Positions 1 to 7,531 of a stretch of 64,000 bases of DNA are shown one piece after another (position 1 is the first letter of the stretch; each line of letters opens with the position of its first letter). A program made the position numbers and the translations under genes. This DNA is from Limimaricola variabilis (lineage in GTDB: Bacteria > Pseudomonadota > Alphaproteobacteria > Rhodobacterales > Rhodobacteraceae): the NCBI RefSeq assembly GCF_014195545.1, contig NZ_JACIBX010000006.1, positions 124,001-188,000 of the forward strand. Reading direction: 5' to 3'. Below the pieces are notes generated by a model. That model searched no databases. It worked only from the letters and a program-made list of their open reading frames with translations, and was not told where the DNA came from.

Positions 1-210
1 GGCCAGCCGGCCGAGGCGGGGCCATTCCGGTTCGGGATCGGGCTTGATCAGGAACCAGATCGAGGCCAGCGCCATGACGGCGGCGATGCCATAGGGAAAG
101 GCGCGCGGCCCGACCGCGTCGGACATGAAGCTGTCGGGGATCAGGGTGGCGCGCCATATGTAGAGAAGCGAGAGCATCAGACCGATGCCGCCGAAGATGC
201 GATCGCTCAT
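1..210 (-). CDS. tctB: Tripartite tricarboxylate transporter small permease TctB (5' part, cut by window edge)
   Basis: Only the first 70 codons are inside the window; the gene runs off the left edge. It begins MSDRIFGGIGLM and shows two hydrophobic stretches, the N-terminal one and one around AVMALASIWFLI, as expected for the poorly conserved four-helix TctB subunit of the TTT (tripartite tricarboxylate transporter) family. GGGAGG lies 6 nt before the ATG. It follows tctC on the same strand after a 69-nt gap containing a strong hairpin, so the operon order is tctC-tctB and presumably then tctA outside the window. The family call rests mainly on this context. Confidence 0.75.
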   Translation of the reverse strand, partial: MSDRIFGGIGLMLSLLYIWRATLIPDSFMSDAVGPRAFPYGIAAVMALASIWFLIKPDPEPEWPRLGRLA

Positions 211-229
211 GCGACCCTCCCGGAATTGC

Positions 230-264
230 GGAACGGGGCGCGCCGGTAGGTGGCGCCCCGTTCC
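230..264 (-). terminator. Intercistronic hairpin between tctC and tctB
   Basis: A perfect 12-bp inverted repeat (GGAACGGGGCGC at 230-241, GCGCCCCGTTCC at 253-264) with an 11-nt loop lies just after the tctC stop and before tctB. There is no T-tract, so it is more likely a partial terminator or a 3' stabiliser of the tctC message than a full stop. Such hairpins are known to raise binding-protein expression relative to permease genes (as in malE). Confidence 0.6.
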
Positions 265-279
265 TGCCCCTTGGGGCGG

Positions 280-1269
280 TTACTGGATGATGCCGATCTC
301 TTTCGACAGCTCGGTGATCTCGTTCACCGATTCCTGCACGAAGGCCTGGAATTCCTCGCCCTGCAGGTCGAGCGGCGCGAGGCCGTTGGCTTCCATGATC
401 GCCTGCCATTCCTCGCTGGAATAGAGCTGGTCGATCGCGCCGGACCAGTAGTCATAGGCCGCGTCCGACATCTCGCCCGGGCCGTAGAAGCCGCGCCAGT
501 TGGCGCCGACCGCGTCGATGCCCTGCTCCTTGGCGGTCGGGATCTCCGAGAACTCGCCGGCGAGCCGCTCGGGCGCCAGAACGGCGAGGACGCGGATGTC
601 GCCCGATTCGATGAAGCCGGTCGATTCCGACAGGTCGCCGGTGAAGGCCTGCAGCGAGCCGCCCAGCAGCTGCGTCACCGCCTCGCCGCCGCCGTCGAAG
701 GCGATGTACTTGACGCCGCGCACATCCTCGATGCCGGCTTCCTGCGCCGCGATCAGCACCTTGAGGTGATCCCAGCCGCCCACGGCCGAGCCGCCGCCGA
801 TCGAGATCGAGGTCGGGTCGTTCTTGATCATCTCCATCAGCTGCGGCAGGTCCTGCACCTCGCTGTCGGCGGAGACCGCGATCACACCGTAATCGGCGCC
901 GACCGAGCCCAGCCAGCGCACCTGGTCCATGGTGTTGCCGGGATAGGCGTTCTGCGCCAGCCGGGTGGCGGTGGCCGAAGAGGCCGCAACGATCAGGTCG
1001 TTGTCATCCTTGCGCTTGTTGACGACCTCGGCAAAGGCCACGCCGCCGCCGCCGCCGGCGAGGTTGACGACCTGCATGGTGGAGGGGATCAAGTCGAGAT
1101 CCTGCAGCGTCTTGCCGACCTGGCGGCAGGTGAAGTCCCAGCCGCCGCCCGGGTTGGCGGGGGCGATGCATTCGGGGTTCTCGGGCGTGAAGTCCTGCGC
1201 CATCAGCGCGGCGGGCGCGGTGCCCAGAAGAGCGGCGGCGATCAGGCCGCGGCGGAACGTGGTGGTCAT
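280..1269 (-). CDS. tctC: Tripartite tricarboxylate transporter substrate-binding protein TctC
   Basis: A 329-residue periplasmic receptor of the TTT family. A clear Sec signal peptide (MTTTFRRGLIAAALLGTAPA, cut near ALMA|QD) is followed by the TctC/Bug fold; CIAPANPGGGWDFTCRQVG and the GGGVAFAEVVN stretch match the ligand-binding loops of this family. The start at 1269 was chosen because GGAGG sits 7 nt upstream; an upstream in-frame extension would swallow the Shine-Dalgarno sequence. Two cysteines (CIAP and FTCR) may form a disulfide. Substrate is unknown: citrate, other tri- or dicarboxylates and aromatic acids are all used by relatives. The divergent tctDE genes probably regulate it. Confidence 0.9.
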   Translation of the reverse strand: MTTTFRRGLIAAALLGTAPAALMAQDFTPENPECIAPANPGGGWDFTCRQVGKTLQDLDLIPSTMQVVNLAGGGGGVAFAEVVNKRKDDNDLIVAASSATATRLAQNAYPGNTMDQVRWLGSVGADYGVIAVSADSEVQDLPQLMEMIKNDPTSISIGGGSAVGGWDHLKVLIAAQEAGIEDVRGVKYIAFDGGGEAVTQLLGGSLQAFTGDLSESTGFIESGDIRVLAVLAPERLAGEFSEIPTAKEQGIDAVGANWRGFYGPGEMSDAAYDYWSGAIDQLYSSEEWQAIMEANGLAPLDLQGEEFQAFVQESVNEITELSKEIGIIQ

Positions 1270-1342
1270 GTCTGTCCTCCCTGTGGTCTTGGCCGTCCGG
1301 AGCGCTCTCCGGCAACCTCGTCCGCCCTTGTGCCGCGCCAAG

Positions 1343-1360
1343 CTGTCATCAAGCTGTCAT
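1343..1360 (+). promoter_or_regulatory. Tandem CTGTCAT repeat (OmpR-family / Pho-box-like site)
   Basis: Two identical heptamers CTGTCAT are separated by CAAG, an 11-bp period, within the 153-nt divergent region between tctC and tctD. Period-11 direct repeats are the usual targets of OmpR/PhoB-type winged-helix regulators. The half-sites equal those of the PhoB box (CTGTCAT-N4-CTGTCAT); the spacer fits the A/T-rich consensus at only two of four bases. It is 62 nt upstream of tctD and 73 nt upstream of tctC, so TctD itself or PhoB could bind. Confidence 0.55.
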
Positions 1361-1422
1361 GCGGGCGGCGCGGGCTTCTTTCCGCGCCGCCCTGCCCCTA
1401 TGCTGGGCAGCCGGAGGATCGC

Positions 1423-2094
1423 ATGCGGATACTGATCGTCGAGGACACGCCGGACGTCGCCGAGGCCGCGAGCGCGAGCCTGGGCCGCGCGGGATTCGCC
1501 TGCGACGTCGCGCCGACTCTGGCCGATGCCCATGCCTGCGCCGGGATCACCGGCTACGCGGCGATCGTGCTGGACCTCAACCTGCCGGACGGTTCGGGCC
1601 GCGACTTCCTGCGCGAGCGGCGCCGCGCCGGCGACCGGACCCCGGTGCTGGTGCTGACCGCGCAATTCTCGGTCGATGAGCGGGTGGCGGCGCTCGACGA
1701 CGGCGCGGATGATTATCTGGTCAAGCCTTTCGACCTGCGCGAACTAGAGGCCCGGCTGCGGGCGCTCACCCGCCGCGAGGCCGGGCGGGCCGAAAACCGG
1801 ATGGTGCTGGGCGGGCTCGACTTCGATCCCGGCGCGCAGAGCCTGCGGGTCAACGGCGCGGCGGTGACCGCGACACGGCGCGAGCTGGCGCTCCTGAACC
1901 TGCTGATCGCCAATCGCGGCCGGATCATGCCCAAGGACCGGCTGTTCGACGGGCTGTTCGGCTTCGAGAACGCCGATGTCGGCACCAACACGATCGAGCT
2001 CTACGTGGCGCGGCTGCGCAAGAAGCTGGCCGGCTCCGGGGTGTCGATCGAGACCCATCGGGGGCTGGGGTACCGGCTCGATCTCGATGGCTGA
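1423..2094 (+). CDS. tctD: Response regulator TctD (OmpR/QseB type)
   Basis: 223 residues. An N-terminal receiver domain (about 1-115) carries the acidic pocket ED at 7-8, phospho-acceptor Asp51 in IVLDLNLPDGSG, the T in VLVLTAQ and Lys of DDYLVKPF. A C-terminal winged-helix effector domain (about 125-220) ends in the usual recognition region, DVGTNTIELYVARLRKKL. The ATG at 1423 is preceded by CCGGAGGATCGC; upstream in-frame codons read unlike protein. It overlaps tctE by 8 nt, so the two are translationally coupled. By analogy with TctDE/BctDE it should activate the divergent tctCBA operon, probably through the direct repeat upstream. Confidence 0.9.
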   Translation: MRILIVEDTPDVAEAASASLGRAGFACDVAPTLADAHACAGITGYAAIVLDLNLPDGSGRDFLRERRRAGDRTPVLVLTAQFSVDERVAALDDGADDYLVKPFDLRELEARLRALTRREAGRAENRMVLGGLDFDPGAQSLRVNGAAVTATRRELALLNLLIANRGRIMPKDRLFDGLFGFENADVGTNTIELYVARLRKKLAGSGVSIETHRGLGYRLDLDG

Positions 2095-3448
2095 AAGCCG
2101 GACCTGGTCGCTCAAGGCACGGGTGGCGCTGGCGGTCGGCGCAGTGCTGATCCTCGGCGGCGTCGTCGTGCTCTCGGTGGCGCTTTCCTATGGCGGGCGC
2201 GCGGCCCGCGAGGCCTATGATCGGCTGCTCCTGGGCGCGGCCAACGACATCGCCGCCGCGATCACCATCCGCGACGGCGCGGCGCTGGTCGACATGCCTG
2301 CCTCGGCCTTCCAGATGCTGGCGCTCGCCCCCGAGGACCGGATCCGCTACCGCGTCACCGGCCCGGACGGCGCGACGCTTACCGGCTCGGAGGACGCCCC
2401 GCCCCCGCCCGAGCGGCGCGCCGGCGGCGGGCCGGTGTTCTATGACGGCGATCTCGGCGCCGAGCCGGGGCGCTACGTCGCGGTCACCCGCCGCTTTGCC
2501 GAGCGCAGCTTTTCCGGACCGGTGCGGGTGATGGTCGGACAGACGCTCAGGGCGCGGCAGGCATTGGCACGCGACATCGCCGGAGGCGCGTTGGCAGTTC
2601 TGGCGGCGGCCGGCCTCGCCATCGGGCTCTTTGCCTGGCTGGCCACCCGTTCGGCGCTGCGCCCGCTGCAGCGGCTGGGCGCGGCGCTGGCCCGGCGCGA
2701 CCCGACCGATCTCACCCCGATCACCCTGCCGATGCCGACCGAGATCGCACCCGTGCTGGGCGCGCTCAACGGCTTCATGGGTCGGCTCGACCGGCAGGTG
2801 GCCGCCACGCGAAACCTGATCGGCGACGCCGCGCACCAGCTGCGCACGCCAGTGGCGGCGATCCGCGCCCAGGCGCAGGACGCGCAGGAGGAGCAGGACC
2901 CCGCACGCCGCGCCCGGCTTCTGGCGCGGATCCACGAGCGCAGCATCGGGCTGTCGCAGCTACTCGACCGGATGCTCGACCGGGCGATGATCATCCACCG
3001 CACCGACACCGCACCGCGCGCCGCGGTCGACCTGCGCGACGTCGCGCTGGAGATCTACGAGGCGCTCGAGGACATGCCGGGCGGGACGATGATGCGGCTC
3101 GAACTGCCGCCCGCGCCGGTGGTGGTGCGGGGCGACGCGCTGTCGCTGGTCGAGGCCGGCAAGAACCTCGCCGCCAACGCCCTCGCCCATGGCCGCGCGC
3201 CGATCCGGATCGGCGTCGCGCGCGACAACCGGGCCGTGCGGCTCTATGTGCGCGATGCCGGGCCGGGACCGGGCGCCGCGATCCTCGAAGGCATGGGGGC
3301 ACGCTTCGCGTCGCACGCGCCGGGGGGCGCCGGGCTCGGCCTCGCCATCGCGCGCGAGGTGGCGCAGAGCCATGGCGGGACGCTGAGGCTCGGCCTGTGC
3401 GAGGACGGCTTCGAGGCGGCGCTCTCGCTGCCGAAGGCGGGCGCATGA
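2087..3448 (+). CDS. tctE: Sensor histidine kinase TctE
   Basis: 453 residues, inner membrane. TM1 is near residues 12-32 (VALAVGAVLILGGVVVLSVAL), a periplasmic sensor loop follows, and TM2 near 170-190 (LAVLAAAGLAIGLFAWLA) leads into a HAMP-like linker. The H-box GDAAHQLRTPVAAIRAQ contains phospho-acceptor His250. The N-box NLAANALAHG, the D-box RDAGPGPG and the G-box GGAGLGLAIAREVAQSHGG form the ATPase domain. The catalytic core is intact although short. It overlaps tctD upstream by 8 nt and the next gene by 4 nt (ATGA), so regulator, kinase and binding protein are one transcription unit. Confidence 0.9.
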   Translation: MAESRTWSLKARVALAVGAVLILGGVVVLSVALSYGGRAAREAYDRLLLGAANDIAAAITIRDGAALVDMPASAFQMLALAPEDRIRYRVTGPDGATLTGSEDAPPPPERRAGGGPVFYDGDLGAEPGRYVAVTRRFAERSFSGPVRVMVGQTLRARQALARDIAGGALAVLAAAGLAIGLFAWLATRSALRPLQRLGAALARRDPTDLTPITLPMPTEIAPVLGALNGFMGRLDRQVAATRNLIGDAAHQLRTPVAAIRAQAQDAQEEQDPARRARLLARIHERSIGLSQLLDRMLDRAMIIHRTDTAPRAAVDLRDVALEIYEALEDMPGGTMMRLELPPAPVVVRGDALSLVEAGKNLAANALAHGRAPIRIGVARDNRAVRLYVRDAGPGPGAAILEGMGARFASHAPGGAGLGLAIAREVAQSHGGTLRLGLCEDGFEAALSLPKAGA

Positions 3449-4512
3449 TCCGCGCCGCGCTCCTCGCCCTGACGCTCTTGGCCGCGCCCGCCGCGGGACA
3501 GGAGCTGATCCGCGACTTCGGGGCGCCCACCGCGACCGAGACGTTGCGGCTGCGCTCCACCACCGACATCGCGGTGCTGGGTCCGGTGATCGAGCGGTTT
3601 CTCGAAACCCGGCCGGGCCTGCACGTCGCCTACGAGCAATGGGGGTCGAACGCGCTCTACCGGCTGCAGGCAGCGGATTGCACGGCGGCGCGGGTCGGCG
3701 CGGATCTGGTGATCTCCTCGGCAGTCCATCAGATGGTCGATCTGGTCAACGAGGGCTGCGCCCGGCCGCACCGCTCTGCCGCGACTGCCACCCTGCCCGA
3801 CGCGCTGGTCTGGCGCGACGAGTTGTGGGGCGTCACCCGCGAGCCTGCGGTGATGGTCTACAACCGCGATCTCGTGCCGCCCGCGCAGGTGCCGCGATCG
3901 CGCTTCGACCTCCTGGACCTGCTGCGCCCGACCGAGAGCCCGTTCCGGACCCGTGTCGCCACCTATGACATCGAGCGCTCGGGTCTGGGCTTCCTCTTCG
4001 CCTTCGCGGACTCGCTCGAGGCCACCACCTTCGGCGGCCTGATGGAAAGTTTCGGACGCTCGGGCGCCGTGGCCACCTGCTGCTCGGCCGAGATCATCGA
4101 CGGCGTGGCCGAGGGGCGCTACCTCGTCGCCTACAACGTGCTCGGCTCCTATGCGCTGGTGCGCGCGCGCCGCGATCCGCGCCTCGGCGTGGTGGCGCCG
4201 CAGGACTACACTCTCGTGTTGGCGCGCGCCGCGATGATCCCGCGCGAGGCCGGCCAGCCGCGCGCGGCGGCGCAGTTCCTCGACTTCCTGCTCTCGGCCG
4301 AGGGCCGCGCGGCGCTGGAGCGCGCGGGGCTTCTGGTGCGGCTCGACGGCGAGGACGGCACCGCGCTCGAGATCAGCGGCACGGCCGAGACGTTGCAGCG
4401 GCCGATCGCGCTCACCCCGGCGCTGCTGATCGCGCTCGACACGCACAAGCGCGCGCTGTTCCGCGCCCGCTGGCGCGATGCCTTCCCTGAAACGGGGGGC
4501 ACCGCGCCCTGA
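3445..4512 (+). CDS. Periplasmic solute-binding protein (family 1, Fbp-like) encoded with tctDE
   Basis: 355 residues. A signal peptide (MIRAALLALTLLAAPAAG|QE) is followed by a two-lobed type II binding-protein pattern: RLRSTTDIAVLGPVIERFLE, ADLVISSAVHQMVDLVNEG, LWGVTREPAVMVYNRD, and a late IPREAGQPRAAAQFLDFLLS. This resembles iron/putrescine/sugar ABC receptors, yet no ABC permease or ATPase gene is nearby. Its start overlaps the tctE stop (ATGA). The likeliest role is a periplasmic ligand sensor feeding the TctE kinase; that is inference from coupling. The ligand cannot be read from sequence. It ends 3 nt from the convergent cytochrome gene. Confidence 0.75.
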   Translation: MIRAALLALTLLAAPAAGQELIRDFGAPTATETLRLRSTTDIAVLGPVIERFLETRPGLHVAYEQWGSNALYRLQAADCTAARVGADLVISSAVHQMVDLVNEGCARPHRSAATATLPDALVWRDELWGVTREPAVMVYNRDLVPPAQVPRSRFDLLDLLRPTESPFRTRVATYDIERSGLGFLFAFADSLEATTFGGLMESFGRSGAVATCCSAEIIDGVAEGRYLVAYNVLGSYALVRARRDPRLGVVAPQDYTLVLARAAMIPREAGQPRAAAQFLDFLLSAEGRAALERAGLLVRLDGEDGTALEISGTAETLQRPIALTPALLIALDTHKRALFRARWRDAFPETGGTAP

Positions 4513-4515
4513 CCC

Positions 4516-4848
4516 TCACTGCGGGTCGTCGGGGATCGTCGCCGTGACCTCGATCGCGGCGAAATAGGCGGCGATGTCGTCGATTTCCGCCTCCTCGAGC
4601 CCATTGGCGATCAGGCTCATCTGCTCATGCGTCCGGTCGCCGTCGCGATAGGCGCGCAGCTGTTCGGCGAGGTAATCGGCCGGCTGTCCGGCGAGGTTGG
4701 GTGCGTCGGGCGCCATGGCGATGCCGTCGCGACCATGGCAGGCGGCGCAGGCCCCGCTCGCGGTTTTGCCGGCCTGGGGGTCGCCCTGGGCCATCGCGGC
4801 CACGGGCAGGAGTCCGGCCAGGATCGGCCCGATCAGGTATCTCGTCAT
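4516..4848 (-). CDS. Small secreted c-type cytochrome (class I)
   Basis: 110 residues with a signal peptide (MTRYLIGPILAGLLPVAAMA|QG) and one haem motif CAACH at residues 34-38. The distal EQMSLIANGLEEAEIDDIAAYFA segment supplies the probable axial Met and the C-terminal helix typical of c553/c4-type domains. Start chosen from GGAGAACCTG before the ATG at 4848. It lies 52 nt downstream of the PQQ sugar dehydrogenase on the same strand, so it is the likely periplasmic electron acceptor carrying electrons from PQQ to the respiratory chain. Confidence 0.88.
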   Translation of the reverse strand: MTRYLIGPILAGLLPVAAMAQGDPQAGKTASGACAACHGRDGIAMAPDAPNLAGQPADYLAEQLRAYRDGDRTHEQMSLIANGLEEAEIDDIAAYFAAIEVTATIPDDPQ

Positions 4849-4900
4849 CAGGTTCTCCGGGGATGGCCCCGCGGCGATGGCCGCGGGGGGCGCAAGTGGA

Positions 4901-6352
4901 TCAGTTGCTCGAAGCGTCGTCCGCCTCGCCCTCCATGCCTTCCTGCATGTCGTCCATGTGCTCTTCCATGTTCTCCATGCCCTCCTGCATGCCCTCCATG
5001 TGCTCACCCATGCCGTCCATGCCTTCCATGTTCCCCTGCATCGCGCCGTCCATGGCACCGCCCGGCATGGCCGAGCCGCCGGAGCCGCCCTCGCTGCCGC
5101 TGTAGGAGATCCGGTAGATCGCCCCGGCGAAGTCGTCGGACACCAGCAGCGAGCCGTCCTTCATCACCGCCACGTCGACCGGCCGGCCGAGATACTCGCC
5201 TGTCTCGGTCAGCCAGCCCTCGGCGAAGACCTCCGGCTCACCGGCCGAGCCATCCTCGTTCACCGGCGTGAACATCACCCGGGCGCCGACCGGCTCGGTG
5301 CGGTTCCACGACCCGTGCTGGGCCGAGAAGATGCCGCCCCGGTATTTCTCCGGAAAGCTGTCGGCCGCGTAGAAGGCCATGCCGAGATCGGCGGCATGGG
5401 CGGTGTACTCGGCCTCGGGGTTCACCACGTCCGAGGGGATCTCCTCGTCCATGTACTCGTTGGTGCGGGTAGTGCCGCCGCCATACCAGGGGAAGCCGAA
5501 GTTCTGCCCGGCCGCGGTGATCCGGTTGATCTCGCCCGGCGGGATGTCGTCGCCCATGCCGTCGACCTGGTTGTCGGTGAACCACAGCTCGCCATTGGCG
5601 GGATTGAAGTCCATGCCGACCGAGTTGCGGATGCCGCGCGCATAGACCTCACGCCCCGATCCGTCGAGGTTCATCCGGATGATGCCGCCGATCCCCTGCT
5701 CGTTGTAGAGGTCCATCTTCTCCTTGGCGGGCACGTTGAACGGCTGGCCCAGCGCGATGTAGAGCATGCCGTCGGGGCCGATATCGCAGACCCGCGCGCC
5801 ATGGTTGAAGCTCTCTTCCGCGACCGGGATCAGCTCGCCCTGCGGCACCACCTCGGCCACTGCCACGTCGGGCGATTCATAGAAGAACTCGGCCGCCGGG
5901 AACATCAGCACGCGGTTGTGCTCGGCCAGCACGAGGAAGCCGTCGGGGGTCATGCAGGGCCCGTTGGGGACGGCGAGATCGAGCGCCGGGGCGAATTCCT
6001 TGACCTCGTCGGCGACGCGGTCGCCATCGCGATCGGTCACCGCCCACAACTTGTCCTTGCGGGTGCCGACGAAGACCACCGGGACCGAGTTGCCCAGCGC
6101 CATGTGGCGCGCGTCAGGCACTATCGCGAAAAGGTCGATCTCGAAGCCCTCGGGCATCTCGATGTTCTCGAGGATGGCCTTGAGCCGCTCGGCCTTTTCG
6201 CCGGTCTGCTCGATCTGCGGAATGTCGAGCGAGGTACCCGTGGTCCGGAATTCGCGCATCTTCTGCAGGCTGTCATCGCTGCCCTGCGCCAGCGCCACCA
6301 ATGGCAAGGCGGTCGCCATCAGCAAGGCGGTCGTCACTCGTTGAATACGCAT
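4901..6352 (-). CDS. Periplasmic PQQ-dependent sugar dehydrogenase (sorbosone / aldose dehydrogenase family) with Met-rich tail
   Basis: 483 residues. A signal peptide (MRIQRVTTALLMATALPLVALA|QG) is followed by a six-bladed GSDH-type propeller: AEHNRVLMFPA, NHGARVCDIGPDGMLYIALG, GIIRMNLDGSGREVYARGIRNSVGMDFNP, GGIFSAQHGSWNRTEPVG and GRPVDVAVMKDGSLLVSDDFAGAIYRI are family hallmarks with PQQ/Ca contacts. After the last blade comes a tail of about 65 residues with 13 Met plus Glu, Asp, Gly and His, which is not part of the fold. The ATG at 6352 was chosen because GGGAGG sits just before it; an upstream GTG overlaps that site. Substrate is unknown; relatives oxidise aldoses to lactones. Confidence 0.88.
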   Translation of the reverse strand: MRIQRVTTALLMATALPLVALAQGSDDSLQKMREFRTTGTSLDIPQIEQTGEKAERLKAILENIEMPEGFEIDLFAIVPDARHMALGNSVPVVFVGTRKDKLWAVTDRDGDRVADEVKEFAPALDLAVPNGPCMTPDGFLVLAEHNRVLMFPAAEFFYESPDVAVAEVVPQGELIPVAEESFNHGARVCDIGPDGMLYIALGQPFNVPAKEKMDLYNEQGIGGIIRMNLDGSGREVYARGIRNSVGMDFNPANGELWFTDNQVDGMGDDIPPGEINRITAAGQNFGFPWYGGGTTRTNEYMDEEIPSDVVNPEAEYTAHAADLGMAFYAADSFPEKYRGGIFSAQHGSWNRTEPVGARVMFTPVNEDGSAGEPEVFAEGWLTETGEYLGRPVDVAVMKDGSLLVSDDFAGAIYRISYSGSEGGSGGSAMPGGAMDGAMQGNMEGMDGMGEHMEGMQEGMENMEEHMDDMQEGMEGEADDASSN

Positions 6353-6422
6353 CGTGTCCTCCCTCACTTTACGTTAGGGAAAGATGAACCCCGCTCCGGG
6401 TCCGGTCAACAAATATTACCAC

Positions 6423-7433
6423 CTAGCCGATCAGCGCGACCCCGACGCCGAGCACCACGGCGATGAAAGCGGTCTGGGCCGCGACCATGGCGATGGCCGG
6501 GCCGCCGACATCGAGCAGCTGCTTGAGCGAGGTCTTCATGCCGACCGCGGCAATGGCGGTGAGCAGCGCCCAGCGCGACACCGCGCTCGCGGCCTCAGCG
6601 AACCAGCCGGGCAGCAGCCCGGCCGAATTCAGCGCCGCCAGCGCCAGAAAGCCCAGCACGAAGCCCGGCACCAGCGGCGGGCGCGTCGCCCCCTCGGGGG
6701 TCCGGCTGCGCATCACTACCGCCGCGACCAGCACGATCGGCGCCAGCATGGTCACGCGGATCAGCTTGACCAGGGTCGACAGGTCGCCAGTCTCCTCCGA
6801 GACCGAGTAGCCTGCCCCCACCACCTGCGCGACGTCGTGGATCGTGCCACCGAGGAACACGCCGGTCTGGCGGGCGTCGAAGCCGAGCCGGTCGGCGAGG
6901 ATCGGATAGGCGATCATGGCGAGGGTCGAGAGCATGGTGACCGAGACCACGGTGAAGATCAGGTCGCGCTCGCCCTCGTCGCGCTTCGGCAGGACGGATG
7001 AGATCGCCATCGCGGCCGAAGCGCCGCAGATCGCCACCGCGCCGCCCGACAGAAAGGCAAAGAGCCGGTCGCGGCCCAGCACCCATGCTGCGAGGATCGA
7101 GGCGCCGATGGTGGCGAGAACCCCGCCGGCGATCAGCCCCAGCAAGCCCGGCCCCAGCTCCTGCACCATGCCGGTCGAGATCCGCACGCCCAAGAGTGCC
7201 ACGCCGATCCGCAGCAACCCCCGCGATGCGAAGGCGATGCCCGGCGCGCTGCGCGGCTCCTCGGACAGGAAGGCAAGAGCGATGCCCAGAAGGATCGCCA
7301 TCAGCATCGCCGGCGCGCCGTAATGCTCGGACAGGAATTGCGCCGCCATCGCCACCAGCGCGGCCAGCGCCAGTCCGGGAAACAGCGTCCGCGCGGAGTC
7401 GGTCAGGCGCGGCAGGGCGAGGGCGTTCTGCAC
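6423..7433 (-). CDS. yeiH: YeiH / UPF0324 family putative sulfate or sulfite exporter
   Basis: 336 residues, about ten membrane segments, inner membrane. The GTG start is preceded by GGAG 9 nt away. Family features include PAMLMAILLGIALAF near the N-terminus, the conserved GGAVAICGASAAMAISSVLP in the middle and GVFLGGTIHDVAQVVGAGYS in the second half. YeiH proteins are annotated as putative sulfate exporters, and homologues accompany sulfonate (taurine, sulfoacetate) degradation genes as sulfite/sulfate exporters. It lies directly downstream of the TRAP-monooxygenase operon, only about 30 nt past its terminator hairpin, leaving little room for its own promoter, so read-through expression is likely. 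Sulfite export from sulfosugar breakdown is the inferred job. Confidence 0.82.
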   Translation of the reverse strand: MQNALALPRLTDSARTLFPGLALAALVAMAAQFLSEHYGAPAMLMAILLGIALAFLSEEPRSAPGIAFASRGLLRIGVALLGVRISTGMVQELGPGLLGLIAGGVLATIGASILAAWVLGRDRLFAFLSGGAVAICGASAAMAISSVLPKRDEGERDLIFTVVSVTMLSTLAMIAYPILADRLGFDARQTGVFLGGTIHDVAQVVGAGYSVSEETGDLSTLVKLIRVTMLAPIVLVAAVVMRSRTPEGATRPPLVPGFVLGFLALAALNSAGLLPGWFAEAASAVSRWALLTAIAAVGMKTSLKQLLDVGGPAIAMVAAQTAFIAVVLGVGVALIG

Positions 7434-7462
7434 GGTGGAGGTCTCCGGCGTGGTGGGGGTGC

Positions 7463-7484
7463 GAAAACGGCCCCCGAAGGGGCC
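7463..7484 (-). terminator. Rho-independent terminator after dctP
   Basis: On the minus strand GGCCCC-TTCG-GGGGCC is followed by GTTTTC, a short stem with a UUCG tetraloop and a U-run, 48 nt past the dctP stop. A second GC hairpin (7491-7510, GGGGGCGGC / GCCGCCCCC) lies between them. As yeiH starts 30 nt further on, termination may be partial. Confidence 0.65.
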
Positions 7485-7531
7485 GGGTCAGGGGGCGGCG
7501 TGCCGCCCCCCTTCGGATCATTGGCCGCGCA

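Noticed and set aside
250..1422. N-terminal extension of the TctD frame across tctC
   Set aside because: The receiver domain begins at MRILIVED (1423); the upstream part is the shadow of tctC.
4697..6466. A 589-codon frame opposite the PQQ dehydrogenase
   Set aside because: The minus-strand gene has a signal peptide and complete propeller motifs; the opposite frame is compositionally biased shadow.
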